DNA of 64,000 bases, taken from the NCBI GenBank assembly GCA_964387285.1, contig CAYLWO010000017.1, forward strand, positions 19,536 to 83,535, read 5' to 3'. Shown here in pieces: positions 36,771-45,593 of the stretch. Numbering within the stretch: the stretch's first letter is position 1; the number at the start of each line of letters is the position of its first letter. Made by a program: the position numbers and the translations under genes. The notes under the pieces are model-generated. The model had not been told where the DNA came from, searched no databases, and saw only the letters and a list, made by a program, of their open reading frames with translations. Source of the DNA: Anaerohabitans sp964387285. Its GTDB lineage: Bacteria; Zhuqueibacterota; Zhuqueibacteria; Residuimicrobiales; Residuimicrobiaceae.

Positions 36771-39700
36771 ATGGTGAAAATACGGCTTAATCCAGTGAAA
36801 ATTAGAATTTCCGACATTCGACTCTTTGCCCGTTTTGGCGCGTTTGAACGCGGTAAACAACTCTTTCAGGACGGCCACGTGCAGATTGGCCGCGCCACGT
36901 CGAAACATTTTACCGCCGAGGTCACCACCGACGCCGGCCTGTTTCATGTTCAGGTCGCGCAACAAGCGCACACATTACAGGCCGATTGTTCGTGCAAATC
37001 CAATTATTACCACCACTGTGATCATATTGTCGCCGGCCTGCTCGCGGGTCGTGAATATTATCAAAAACATCATAATGAAATCGCTTATCGCGAAACCCAT
37101 CCTTCCTGGCGGTCATTTCTGGAGAACGTCTCCAAGGAGAGCGCGCTGCACCGCACCGCGATGCGCAAAGGACCGCGCCAGTGGCGAATTGTCTACCAAC
37201 TCTATTTGCGCCCACACTCCTGGACCCTGGTCCCACATAAAGTATACGTAAAAAAAGACGGACAAATGGGTCGGCTGATGCCGCTGAACAGCAACGAACA
37301 GGATCTTTCGGACGCTGAATTTGCCGCCAACGACCCCATCGCCATTGCCTTTTTGTTTCAAAAGACCCGTTGGGATTACAACACGCATATGACCGATTTT
37401 TTCGGTTACAAAAACAGCTCCTGGGATTCTTTTACCTACGCCGGTCCGGCCGGACGTCTTTTTGAACTGCTGCAGGAAAGTCGGCTTTTTCTCAGCGCCA
37501 ATGGCGAATTGGGTGAACCCATCACTTTTGAAAAAAATGCCCGGCAAATCGAATTTAGATTCATAGAAGGCGTAAACGGCCGTCGCTTTCAACCATTTTT
37601 GCTGGACGGCCAGGCCGGGCAACCGCTGGCGCCTCCTTTCCGCATATTGACGGAAAATCCGGTTTGGATTCTCAGGGCCCATCAACTGTTGCGCATCGAT
37701 AATATGGAACGCGCAGATTTGCTGGCGCCGTTCAGCACGGAAGAGCTGGACATCCGCGTCCCGACTCACGAACTGCCCCAGTTCATCGATGGCGTGTTCC
37801 AGCGCGGCTGTGTAGATCAGGCGCTGCAATTGCCGTCTGACTATCATGTTGAAGAAATCAAAACCTTTCATAAAAGAAGAATTACGCTCAAGGAAAAAAA
37901 CGAACATCTTGAATTCATACTCTCGTTTTTTTACGGTCAGGTTGAAATTCCTTTTACCGATAGTATGCAGCAATTGTGTCGCATCGCCGACAAGGGCCGG
38001 GTGCTGAAAATCACCCGCGACCTGCCGGCAGAGCAAACGGCCTGGCAAACCTTATTGGACTCGGGCTTGAAATGGAAGCTGCAAAAGGGATTGCAGCTGG
38101 ATGAAAAAAAGGTGATCTCCTGGCTGTTTCATGAACTGCCCGGCCTGGTGGACAGCGGCTTTGAAATATTCGGCCAGGAAAAACTGAAAAAGTACAAAAT
38201 CCGCACCAGCCAGCCCAACGTGCGCATGGCGGTGTCTTCGGAAATCGATTGGTTCGATCTCAATATTGAAATCGATTTTGACGGCATCCTGCTGCCGCTC
38301 AAGGAATTGCGCCGGGCCGTGCAACACAATGAAAAGTACGTTAAACTGGCAGATCAAAGCATTGCCCTTTTGCCGGAAGAGTGGATTAAAAAATTCCAAT
38401 TCCTTTTTCACTTTGCCGCAGTGGAAGATCGTTCGCTGCGCCTGCCCGCCTTGCAGGTAACTCTGATCGATATTCTTTTCGAAGAACAGATGCGTCTGGG
38501 CGGTGACCACGGGTATCGCAAAGGATTGCAGCGGCTCAAAGAGTTCACCGGCCTCAAAGAACGAAGCTTGCCGAAAAAATTTCAAGGGGTGTTGCGGCCT
38601 TACCAAAAGGCCGGTTTTGACTGGCTCTATTTCCTGAACGAATATGGATTCGGCGGCTGCCTGGCCGACGATATGGGTTTGGGCAAGACCGTTCAGGCGC
38701 TGGCGCTCTTGCTCAAAGAAAAAGAGCTGGGACACACCGGCCCCAGTCTGATCGTCTGTCCTACTTCGGTGGTTTTCAACTGGGAAAAAGAGATTCAGAA
38801 ATTCACCCCGGACCTGACCGTTTTGGTGCACACCGGCATGCAGCGGCGACGCAGTCCGGATCGCTTCAGCGGCTATAATATCATTCTTACCAGCTATGGA
38901 TTGGTGCTGCGCGATATTGCGTTTCTCAAAGACCATCGCTTTCATTATGTCATACTCGACGAATCGCAAAAAATAAAAAATCCCCTTTCACAAACCGCCA
39001 AGGCGGTGCATCTGCTCAAAGCGGATCATCGTTTGACCCTGACCGGCACGCCGGTGGAGAACAATACCTCAGAGCTCTGGTCGCAATTCTCCTTTCTCAA
39101 TCCCGGTTTGCTGGGATCATTGGCTTCCTTTCGCGCCTTTTTCGCGCTGCCCATCGAGAAAAAACAGGATGAAGATGCCGCACAACTGTTAAAACGCATG
39201 ATCTTTCCCTTTGTCCTGCGCCGCAGCAAAGAGCTGGTGGAGAAAGAATTGCCGGAAAAAAGCGAGCAGGTTTATTACTGCAATATGAACCCGGAGCAGG
39301 CCAAAATTTATCGCCACTGGCGTGATTATTACCGCTCGGTTATTCTGCAAAAAATCGATCAAGCCGGCATCGATCGGGCGCGCATGAATATTCTGGAAGG
39401 ATTGGTCAAACTGCGGCAGATATCCTGCCACCCGCGTTTGATCGACCGCGAATCAGCGGCCGAATCCGCCAAATTTGAAGCGTTAAAAGAGATGCTGGAA
39501 GACATTCTGGCCGAAGGCCACAAAGTGCTGGTATTTTCCCAATTCGTCAAAATGCTCACCCTGGTGCGAACCTGGCTGGATACGGAAAAAATCGCCTATG
39601 AATATTTGGACGGTCATACGTCGGACCGCAAATCCTGCGTACAGCATTTTCAAAGCGACGAATCCGTGCGTATTTTTCTCATCAGCCTCAAGGCCGGCGG

Positions 39701-39971
39701 CGCCGGCCTTAACCTGACCGCAGCGGATTACGTCATCCTCTACGATCCGTGGTGGAATCCGGCGGTGGAAATGCAGGCTGCGGACCGCGCCCACCGCATC
39801 GGTCAGGACAAAAAAGTGTTTGTCTACCGCATGATCACCAAAGACACGGTGGAGGAAAAAATGCTCGAGCTGCAGGAGCGGAAACGCAGCCTGGTGGCCA
39901 ATCTGATCAGCGTGGATGCAGGTTTCTTTAAATCGCTGACACGACAGGATGTGGAGGCGCTGTTTTCGTAA
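36771..39971 (+). CDS. SWIM zinc-finger SNF2-family helicase
   Basis: A 1066-residue Swi2/Snf2 (RapA/HepA-like) DNA translocase. A SWIM zinc finger lies at about residues 70-90 (CSC at 74-76 followed by HHCDH), a common N-terminal module in bacterial SNF2 proteins. A long middle region (about 200-580) matches the uncharacterised bacterial SNF2-associated domain. The motor (about 600-1066) shows DDMGLGKTVQALALL (Walker A), LDESQKIKNP (DExx box), LTGTPVENN, VFSQFVKM, LISLKAGGAGLNLTAADYV and ADRAHRIGQDKKVFVYRM. All catalytic motifs are intact. No clear ribosome site precedes the ATG. It is divergent from the PIN-PhoH gene and followed by a dispersed repeat. Probable role: ATP-driven remodelling of protein-DNA complexes; partners are unknown. 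Confidence 0.9.
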   Translation: MVKIRLNPVKIRISDIRLFARFGAFERGKQLFQDGHVQIGRATSKHFTAEVTTDAGLFHVQVAQQAHTLQADCSCKSNYYHHCDHIVAGLLAGREYYQKHHNEIAYRETHPSWRSFLENVSKESALHRTAMRKGPRQWRIVYQLYLRPHSWTLVPHKVYVKKDGQMGRLMPLNSNEQDLSDAEFAANDPIAIAFLFQKTRWDYNTHMTDFFGYKNSSWDSFTYAGPAGRLFELLQESRLFLSANGELGEPITFEKNARQIEFRFIEGVNGRRFQPFLLDGQAGQPLAPPFRILTENPVWILRAHQLLRIDNMERADLLAPFSTEELDIRVPTHELPQFIDGVFQRGCVDQALQLPSDYHVEEIKTFHKRRITLKEKNEHLEFILSFFYGQVEIPFTDSMQQLCRIADKGRVLKITRDLPAEQTAWQTLLDSGLKWKLQKGLQLDEKKVISWLFHELPGLVDSGFEIFGQEKLKKYKIRTSQPNVRMAVSSEIDWFDLNIEIDFDGILLPLKELRRAVQHNEKYVKLADQSIALLPEEWIKKFQFLFHFAAVEDRSLRLPALQVTLIDILFEEQMRLGGDHGYRKGLQRLKEFTGLKERSLPKKFQGVLRPYQKAGFDWLYFLNEYGFGGCLADDMGLGKTVQALALLLKEKELGHTGPSLIVCPTSVVFNWEKEIQKFTPDLTVLVHTGMQRRRSPDRFSGYNIILTSYGLVLRDIAFLKDHRFHYVILDESQKIKNPLSQTAKAVHLLKADHRLTLTGTPVENNTSELWSQFSFLNPGLLGSLASFRAFFALPIEKKQDEDAAQLLKRMIFPFVLRRSKELVEKELPEKSEQVYYCNMNPEQAKIYRHWRDYYRSVILQKIDQAGIDRARMNILEGLVKLRQISCHPRLIDRESAAESAKFEALKEMLEDILAEGHKVLVFSQFVKMLTLVRTWLDTEKIAYEYLDGHTSDRKSCVQHFQSDESVRIFLISLKAGGAGLNLTAADYVILYDPWWNPAVEMQAADRAHRIGQDKKVFVYRMITKDTVEEKMLELQERKRSLVANLISVDAGFFKSLTRQDVEALFS

Positions 39972-40010
39972 AACAGCGTGCACCAGGTATCCCAAATTTC
40001 CTTTTCGCGC

Positions 40011-40160
40011 GTCATCCCGAGTGTAGGACGGCATCGATGCCACGATTACCCCAATACTGTAAAGACCGTGGCGTTGCGAACGAGGTACAGTCGCCGGCAA
40101 AGGAGATTATATTCGCTGAAGCGAAGCAATCCCCTTTTACAGCCAAAATGTCATCAGAAT
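40011..40160. repeat. Dispersed ~130-base repeat (TTGCGAACG ... AAGCAATCCCC), copy 1
   Basis: Shares ordered blocks with 57852-58010 and 60685-60808: GATTACCC or ATTACCCC, ACCGTG plus TTGCGAACG, AAAGGAGATTAT, CGCTG or TGGAGTGAAGCAATCCCC, then ACAGCCA and TGTCAT. It fills most of the 270-base gap after the SNF2 gene. No coding potential was seen. Confidence 0.75.
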
Positions 40161-40247
40161 CCCGCTTGAGCGGGTGAGAAATCTGTTCGAGAATTGTTTT
40201 CCATACCATGAGCGTTTTCTAGACGAGGAACAAAACAGGAGTTGAAT

Positions 40248-40856
40248 TTGAAACGCATCCTTTTGCTTTTGTGTCAGGGATTTGAAGTTTATGAAGCAGC
40301 CGCATTTTATGACGTGCTGGGCTGGAGTGAAGAATATGGCGCGGAAAAAGCAAAGGTAACAACGGTCGGCTTGCACAATCCGGTGCGTGGAACCTTTGGC
40401 ATCAAAATTATTCCGGATGCTCTACTGGCTGATATCAAACCGGAAGAGTTTGACGGCCTGGCTGTCCCGGGCGGATTTGAAACCCATGGTTATTACCAGG
40501 AAGCATATTCGGAACCGGTCGCGGAACTGATTCGTCGTTTCAACAAGATGGCGAAACCGATTGCCGCCATCTGTGTTGGCGCCCTGCCTCTGGCCTATAG
40601 CGGCATCCTCCAGGGTCGGCGGGCCACCACCTATCATTTGCGCGACGGCGTGCGAAGAAAACAATTGGCGGGTTACAATGTAACAGTGATCGATCAACCG
40701 ATCGTTGAGGATGGTCGCATCATGACCTCCACCTCGCCGGCCACAGCCATGGAAGTTGCATTCGCCTTTTTGGCCACTCTGACCAGCAAGGAAAACAGCG
40801 ATCATATTCGACACTTGATGGGATTCCCACCGCTCGCTCAGGATCAAAAGGAGTGA
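40248..40856 (+). CDS. DJ-1/PfpI family protein
   Basis: About 202 residues of the class I glutamine amidotransferase-like DJ-1/PfpI superfamily. The start is taken as TTG at 40248, six bases after CAGGAG; an in-frame TTG at 40242 is too close to that site. The fold markers are ILLLLCQGFEVYEAAAFYDVL, VPGGFE (glutamate of the nucleophile-elbow region) and AAICVGALPLAYSGIL, with Cys in the usual nucleophile position. The C-terminal half has TSTSPATAMEVAFAFL, as in family members. Members act as glyoxalases or deglycases, chaperones or proteases, so the reaction here is unknown. The stop overlaps the ribosome site of the next gene (AAGGAGTGA), so the two are translationally linked. Confidence 0.82.
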   Translation: MKRILLLLCQGFEVYEAAAFYDVLGWSEEYGAEKAKVTTVGLHNPVRGTFGIKIIPDALLADIKPEEFDGLAVPGGFETHGYYQEAYSEPVAELIRRFNKMAKPIAAICVGALPLAYSGILQGRRATTYHLRDGVRRKQLAGYNVTVIDQPIVEDGRIMTSTSPATAMEVAFAFLATLTSKENSDHIRHLMGFPPLAQDQKE

Positions 40857-40859
40857 ATT

Positions 40860-41492
40860 ATGGGCAATAAGCTATGTCCCAAGATCATCCTGGAAGGCAC
40901 GCGCCTGACCATGAAAACCGAGATCGCCTTTGCCTTGAACGAGCATCCGCGTATCGTCGGTCCGCGCAAGTACCGCTATCACTCGCCGATCATCTCCGCC
41001 GAATGGTGCGCCTTTACCAACTTTCCATGGGGAAGAGGATTGATCAATTTCAATCAGGACGAGGAAGCGCTGGCTCTGGAAACCTATGGAACCTGGGTAA
41101 AATTACTGGAACTGCAAAAATACTATTCCTGGATCATTGACCGATTTCATATTTCAACTAAAGCCTATCAGCTGCTGTATCATCAAAAAGAGTACGATTT
41201 CAACTGGCTGGAAGAACGGCTGTTGCCTTTGGGTTTTCGCATTATTTTCATGCACAGAAACCAAGAGTCGTTTAGCCAGGCGCGAGTGGAGCGACTCACA
41301 GTATCAGGCAATCCTTCGCAATATGACAACCTTGAAATTTTTCTAAAAGAACAAACGCTGCTGGAAAACCTGGTTGCAGAGTCCAGGCTGCCCAGTCATA
41401 GAGTGGATATTTCACATGGCCGGCTCGACCTAGCGGTAAAAGATATAGCTGATTGGCTGGAGCAAACCGGCGGATTGTATATGAACTCGTAG
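40860..41492 (+). CDS. P-loop kinase-like protein with degenerate Walker A
   Basis: A 210-residue cytoplasmic protein resembling thymidylate or deoxynucleoside kinase-like P-loop folds. The N-terminus reads PKIILEGTRLTMKTEIAFAL: a strand followed by a Walker A-like turn in which the glycine before Lys-Thr is Met. Around residue 93, IIDRFHIS resembles the DR-x-x-x-S motif of such kinases, and HRNQESFSQARVERL may form the lid. It starts three bases after the DJ-1 stop with AAGGAG six bases upstream, so the two are an operon. A stand-alone cobalamin reactivation gene follows on the same strand. The function is unknown; nucleotide binding may be lost or altered. Confidence 0.6.
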   Translation: MGNKLCPKIILEGTRLTMKTEIAFALNEHPRIVGPRKYRYHSPIISAEWCAFTNFPWGRGLINFNQDEEALALETYGTWVKLLELQKYYSWIIDRFHISTKAYQLLYHQKEYDFNWLEERLLPLGFRIIFMHRNQESFSQARVERLTVSGNPSQYDNLEIFLKEQTLLENLVAESRLPSHRVDISHGRLDLAVKDIADWLEQTGGLYMNS

Positions 41493-41558
41493 GGTGGGCG
41501 TCAGCCCACCTTTCGTAGCACAAGCCTCCCGGCTTGTGTCGCAATCCGCAGGATTGCG
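41493..41558. repeat. Three consecutive small stem-loops
   Basis: GGTGGGC-GTCA-GCCCACC (41493-41510), CACAAGCC-TCCC-GGCTTGTG (41519-41538) and CGCAATCC-GCA-GGATTGCG (41540-41558). Each stem is perfect. They lie in the 113-base gap between two plus-strand genes and look like a stack of REP-type units rather than a terminator, as no T run follows. Confidence 0.8.
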
Positions 41559-41605
41559 TTTCTGAACGATCAACCAATTATTTTAAACGACACTGAAAAT
41601 TTACC

Positions 41606-42289
41606 ATGATACTCTCCTATAACAATCTACCAGTGCAAATCGATACCGCTGCCCTGATGAAACGCGTCCATGTACAACCGGACAGCCAGGATGCCGAACT
41701 GTTACAGCAGTTGGCGAATCGGGCGCTGGCAGCGGCCAATGCCAAGGTGATATACAAAGAATCGTTCATACAAGCCAGAACAGAGGGAACAATCCAGATC
41801 GACGGCGTCACCTTTACCAGCCGTGCGCTGACTGCCAATCTCGCGCATGTGCAGCGCGTGTTCCCATATGTCGCAACCTGCGGACACGAACTGGACCAAA
41901 TCGCGCCTGAGCGGGACGATTTCTTGCAGACATTCTGGTGGGATGCGATTAAAATCAAGGTGCTCGAGTGCGCCCTACAATGGTTTCATGATCATCTGCG
42001 CCAACGGTTCCTGCTGAAAAAATTTTCCACCATGAATCCCGGCTCCGGTGATGTTGATCTCTGGCCCATCACCCAACAAAAAGAGCTGTTCACGCTGCTG
42101 GCGGACGTTCATCAACAAATCGGCGTTCGGTTAACCGAATCGTTTTTAATGACGCCCAACAAAAGCGTTTCCGGCATTATTTTCACGACAGAAACGGATT
42201 TCACCACCTGTCAGGTTTGCCATAGACAAGAGTGTCCCAACCGTCGTGCGCCATTCGATCAGGAACGCTGGGAGGTACTCGAACATTGA
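41606..42289 (+). CDS. Stand-alone vitamin B12-dependent methionine synthase activation-domain-like protein
   Basis: A 227-residue protein of the family annotated as the vitamin B12-dependent methionine synthase activation region, found on its own near corrinoid methyltransferases in anaerobes. Such proteins are thought to help reduce oxidised cobalamin back to Co(I). Diagnostic blocks are IDGVTFTSRALTANL, RVFPYVATCGHELD, TMNPGSGDVDLWPITQQKEL and IGVRLTESFLMTPNKSVSG. The C-terminus has CQVCHRQEC, a Cys cluster that may bind a metal or iron-sulfur centre. No corrinoid protein or methyltransferase gene is in the window, so its target is not visible. It follows the DJ-1 and P-loop genes on the same strand across three small stem-loops. 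No strong ribosome site was seen. Confidence 0.8.
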   Translation: MILSYNNLPVQIDTAALMKRVHVQPDSQDAELLQQLANRALAAANAKVIYKESFIQARTEGTIQIDGVTFTSRALTANLAHVQRVFPYVATCGHELDQIAPERDDFLQTFWWDAIKIKVLECALQWFHDHLRQRFLLKKFSTMNPGSGDVDLWPITQQKELFTLLADVHQQIGVRLTESFLMTPNKSVSGIIFTTETDFTTCQVCHRQECPNRRAPFDQERWEVLEH

Positions 42290-42320
42290 GACCGCACAGG
42301 TTTTGAAAACCTGTGCGGTC
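42290..42320. repeat. Perfect 15-base palindrome between genes
   Basis: GACCGCACAGGTTTT (42290-42304), a single G, then AAAACCTGTGCGGTC (42306-42320). It begins immediately after the TGA of the upstream gene. Its build resembles the CCTTGCGAAGG hairpins elsewhere, but the sequence differs. Confidence 0.85.
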
Positions 42321-42346
42321 TGCGTAACATTGCAAAGGAGGATTAT

Positions 42347-43828
42347 ATGCCGCAAATTTCCCGTAGATCTTTTCTAAGTGCGTCAGCTGCCGCAGCCACC
42401 TGGCCCTTGCTGTTGCGCTGCAACGCCAGGCAGCGCCCCAACATCCTCTACATCATGTCCGACGATCACGCCAGTCACGCCATCAGTGCCTACGATAACA
42501 GACTGATCAACACTCCCAACATCGATCGTCTGGCCAAAGAAGGGTGTCTGTTTACACACGTCTTTGCCACCAATGCCATCTGTACGCCCAGTCGCGCCAC
42601 CATACTGACCGGACAATACAGCCACATCAACGCTGTGCCGGTTTTCAATCGGCTCGATCCCAATACAGTCACAGTGGCGCACCGCTTGCAGCAAGCGGGA
42701 TACCATACGGCCATGATCGGCAAATGGCATCTGGGCAGCGATCCGCAGGGATTCGATTATTGGGAAATTTTGCCGGGACAGGGCGTGTATTTCGATCCCA
42801 TACTGTATACGCGGGAAGGATCAAAACAATATAATGGCGAATACGTAACCGACACCATCACTGATCTTGCCATCACGCAATTACGCAATCGTCCCAAGGA
42901 CAAACCCTTCTTCATGATGGTGCATCACAAAGCGCCGCATCGCAACTGGCAGCCCGCTGCCCGACATGAGAAAATCTGGCGACAGAAATCGATTCCCGAA
43001 CCTGCCACGCTGTTCGACGATTACACCGGTCGCGCAGACGCCATTCGCGAACAAAAGCAGAGCATTGCCAGAGACCTGACCGCTAATGATGTGAAACAGG
43101 ACATACCGGCTGAATTGACCGGCCATGAGCGTACCCGTTGGTGTTATCAGCGTTATATGCAGGATTATCTGGCCTGCATACAGGCTGTGGACGAAAGCGT
43201 GGGCCGCATTCTGGACGAATTGGATCAGCAAGGTCTGACGCAGAACACGGTTGTCATTTACACCAGTGACCAGGGCTTTTTCCTCGGCGATCACGGAATG
43301 TACGACAAACGTTTCATGTATGAAGAAAGCCTGGCTATGCCGTTTTTGTTGCGCTGGCCGCAACGCGTCGCAGCCGGCACTCGTCAGGACGCTCTGGCTA
43401 TCAATTGCGATTTTGCCCCCACTTTTCTGGCTCTGGCCGGAATCGCCACACCGTCCGAAATGCAGGGCGTCAGCATGACGCCGTTGTTTGACGGCCGGAC
43501 GCCGCCAAACTGGCGCAAGAGCTTTTACTATCGCTATTATCACGATCCCGGCGATCACAACACCGCCCGCCATTACGGTGTGCGCACGGAAACACACAAG
43601 CTGATTTATTTCGACAAGAAGGATCAATGGGAGTGTTACGATCTGGTCAGGGATCCTGAAGAGCTGCACAACATATATAACGATCCGGCAAGCCAGGCAA
43701 TTGTCAGCGATCTGAAAAACGAACTGGCCAGGCTGAGAAAAGAATTGCGTGATGACGATCGCTATGCTGATCCCAACGACTGGCCGCAGAACTCTTCTTA
43801 TGTGAAACCACCGGCAGCAAGAAACTAG
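42347..43828 (+). CDS. Tat-exported sulfatase (arylsulfatase A type)
   Basis: A 493-residue type I sulfatase that hydrolyses a sulfate ester, probably on a glycan, outside the cytoplasm. Residues 1-25 form a twin-arginine signal (SRRSFLSASAAAA). The formylglycine motif CTPSRATILTGQ starts at Cys79; metal and active-site residues are visible at SDDHASHA, GKWHLG, HHKAPH and TSDQGFFLGDHG. The C-terminal domain (about 400-493) includes KLIYFDKKDQWECYDL. The Cys-type motif needs a formylglycine-generating enzyme, which is not in the window. AAAGGAGG lies seven bases before the ATG. It ends in TAG. A bidirectional hairpin terminator separates it from the convergent tldD-like pseudogene. Confidence 0.9.
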   Translation: MPQISRRSFLSASAAAATWPLLLRCNARQRPNILYIMSDDHASHAISAYDNRLINTPNIDRLAKEGCLFTHVFATNAICTPSRATILTGQYSHINAVPVFNRLDPNTVTVAHRLQQAGYHTAMIGKWHLGSDPQGFDYWEILPGQGVYFDPILYTREGSKQYNGEYVTDTITDLAITQLRNRPKDKPFFMMVHHKAPHRNWQPAARHEKIWRQKSIPEPATLFDDYTGRADAIREQKQSIARDLTANDVKQDIPAELTGHERTRWCYQRYMQDYLACIQAVDESVGRILDELDQQGLTQNTVVIYTSDQGFFLGDHGMYDKRFMYEESLAMPFLLRWPQRVAAGTRQDALAINCDFAPTFLALAGIATPSEMQGVSMTPLFDGRTPPNWRKSFYYRYYHDPGDHNTARHYGVRTETHKLIYFDKKDQWECYDLVRDPEELHNIYNDPASQAIVSDLKNELARLRKELRDDDRYADPNDWPQNSSYVKPPAARN

Positions 43829-43856
43829 ATCGTGGCAGAACCCTCTGGCTTGCGCC

Positions 43857-43897
43857 AAAATCGGCTAAAGCTTTCTTGGAAAGCTTTAGCCGATTTT
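43857..43897. terminator. Bidirectional hairpin terminator
   Basis: AAAATCGGCTAAAGCTTTC (43857-43875), loop TTG, GAAAGCTTTAGCCGATTTT (43879-43897): a perfect 19-pair stem with U tracts in both directions. It sits between convergent genes. The TAA of the minus-strand tldD-like frame (43886-43888) lies inside the stem. Confidence 0.8.
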
Positions 43898-45160
43898 CAC
43901 TTCGCCGTTGCTCACGTCCTGTACATAGATGCCCTTGCTCACGCTTTTGATGACCTCTTCGGGCGTTGCCGGACCGGCAGCCATATAGGTATTGCGCATG
44001 CGCGGCTGCACATAATGTTCATAGCTCTGGCGGCGCCCGTTGCCGGTCGGTTTAACCCTATAATAACCGGCGGAAATTTTGTCATGAATATAGCTGGTGA
44101 GAATGCCCTTGTCCACCAACACGGTTTTCTGTCCGGGAGTGCGCTCGTCGTCCACATTGATCGATCCCGGCAGATTATCATTGGTGCCGTCGTCGTAAAT
44201 AGTGACAAAAGACTCGGCGACTTTATTATTCAACATAGTAGCATAGGTTGAAATTTTCTTGCGATTGAAATCCGCTTCCATGCCGTGGCCTATAGCTTCG
44301 TGCAGCAGGATGCCGGTCACTCCGGGCCCCAGCACCACCGGCATCTCACCGGCGGGCGGTTTTACCGCCTCGAGCAAAGTCAATGCTCGCTTTACCGCTT
44401 CCCGGGATATCTCATCAACCACCGCGGTGCCGTAAAAATCAAAATTTCTGCGACCGCCTAAATTGTAAAAAGCCCGTTCACGCCGGCCTTCTTTTTCTAC
44501 GGTCACATTGGCAAACAGATAATTTAGCGGCTGCAGATCTTCCGCTTTAACGCCGTCGCTGGTGACGATCATGATGCGACGCTGCTCGTCAGAGAAACCG
44601 ACATTAACCTTGACCACCAGAGGAGATAATTTAAAACATTTGTCATTGGTTGATTGGACAATGGGTAGTTTATCGGACAGCGGCACCTGAGTATATAATT
44701 TGGTCAAAGGATAATAATTCGCCAATTTTAATGCAGACAATTTTCCATTGGGCTTTTTCGCCGCACCATCGGCAATAGTTGCTGCCGTCGCAGCTGCAGC
44801 CAGCATGGACTTTTCTTCCAATTCCTGGGTAAATCCATAGCCCACCTGGTCGCCCTTGACCGTGCGTATGCCCACGCCCAGAGCCACAGAACCATAGGCC
44901 TGATTGACTTTGCCGTCTTCCAGGTAAACGAAATTGGCAATGGTGTGTTCAAAAAACAGATCAGCGAAATCGCCGCCTTTGCTTAAAGCCATTGTCAGCG
45001 CTTTCTAACACAGCGCATCACTGACGCCGAATTCATTGCTAAAATAATCCGACGTGGCCGCACGACTGTGACTGAGCCAACCGCCGTCCATCAGCAGACC
45101 GGCGCCTACTGCGCCGACAGCCGAGTGCTTGAGAAAAGAGCGACGAGACACATCGTCCAT
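43886..45160 (-). pseudogene. tldD: Broken Tat-signal TldD/PmbA-type protease gene
   Basis: One reading frame codes for a TldD-family metalloprotease fronted by a twin-arginine signal (DVSRRSFLKHSAVGAVGAGLL), starting at ATG 45160 with AGGAGG five bases upstream. An in-frame TAG at 45005-45007 interrupts it: SNEFGVSDALC, stop, KALTMALSKGGDFADLFFE. The frame is identical on both sides and the sequence after the stop continues the family pattern, including HEAIGHGMEADF with the zinc-binding HExxxH. The 3' end is also missing: the family normally continues for about 100 residues beyond the YVQDVSNGEVKIG region, but here TAA falls inside a terminator hairpin. TAG serves as a normal stop elsewhere in the window, so recoding is unlikely. 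An internal ATG at 44992 could give a 368-residue fragment. The partner gene (TldE/PmbA) is absent. Confidence 0.8.
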
Positions 45161-45242
45161 AACTCCTCCTGCGAAAGATTTATACGTATCCATAAAAAAA
45201 GAGTTAGCATTTTTTATACGTTTAAATAGGAAAAAGATTCAG

Positions 45243-45443
45243 ATTTATTCTGCCAATGAGCAGGAAAGAAAAAATTGGCGGCTTATTGGCAATGGCGAGG
45301 GCATTCATTGGCCTGATCTGGACGAGGATATCAGTATGGAAAACATCATTGCCGGCAATCCATCCCAGGAAAGCCAGGCTTCTTTTAAAAATGGCTTGCC
45401 GGTCGCAAGCAAAGCGAAAAACAATGAAATTTTTTTATCATAA
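45243..45443 (+). pseudogene. DUF2442 protein remnant (C-terminal part)
   Basis: The plus frame reads YSANEQERKNWRLIGNGEG followed by IHWPDLDEDISMENIIAG and NPSQES, the conserved C-terminal half of DUF2442 proteins. The N-terminal half is missing: upstream codons overlap the antisense of the tldD-like signal sequence. No ribosome site or start fits. DUF2442 proteins are small and often pair with DUF4160 in toxin-antitoxin-like units; no partner is here. Probably a decayed fragment next to another pseudogene. Confidence 0.6.
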
Positions 45444-45505
45444 CTGGGCAATCAATACAACCGCGCCTAAATTAAAATCCCTTCAAAATAAAACGGTGAG
45501 TGCGA

Positions 45506-45518
45506 ATCGCTCAATTTA
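45506..45518. repeat. Solo outer arm of the nested hairpin element
   Basis: ATCGCTCAATTTA is identical to the right outer arm of the full element at 14798-14810. No CCTTGCGAAGG core is next to it, so this looks like the remnant of a deleted copy. Confidence 0.55.
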
Positions 45519-45593
45519 GACGAGATTTTTAATAAAGGAAATCAATATGTTCAAACTGCTGTTATCTACAAACAAAGCAAGAGACTGCGCGAT

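Noticed and set aside
43886..45160. Amber (TAG) recoding, such as pyrrolysine or suppressor use, in the tldD-like gene
   Set aside because: TAG is the natural stop of the lptG-type gene (9372-9374) and the sulfatase (43826-43828), and the tldD-like gene is also truncated at its 3' end, so decay is the simpler reading.
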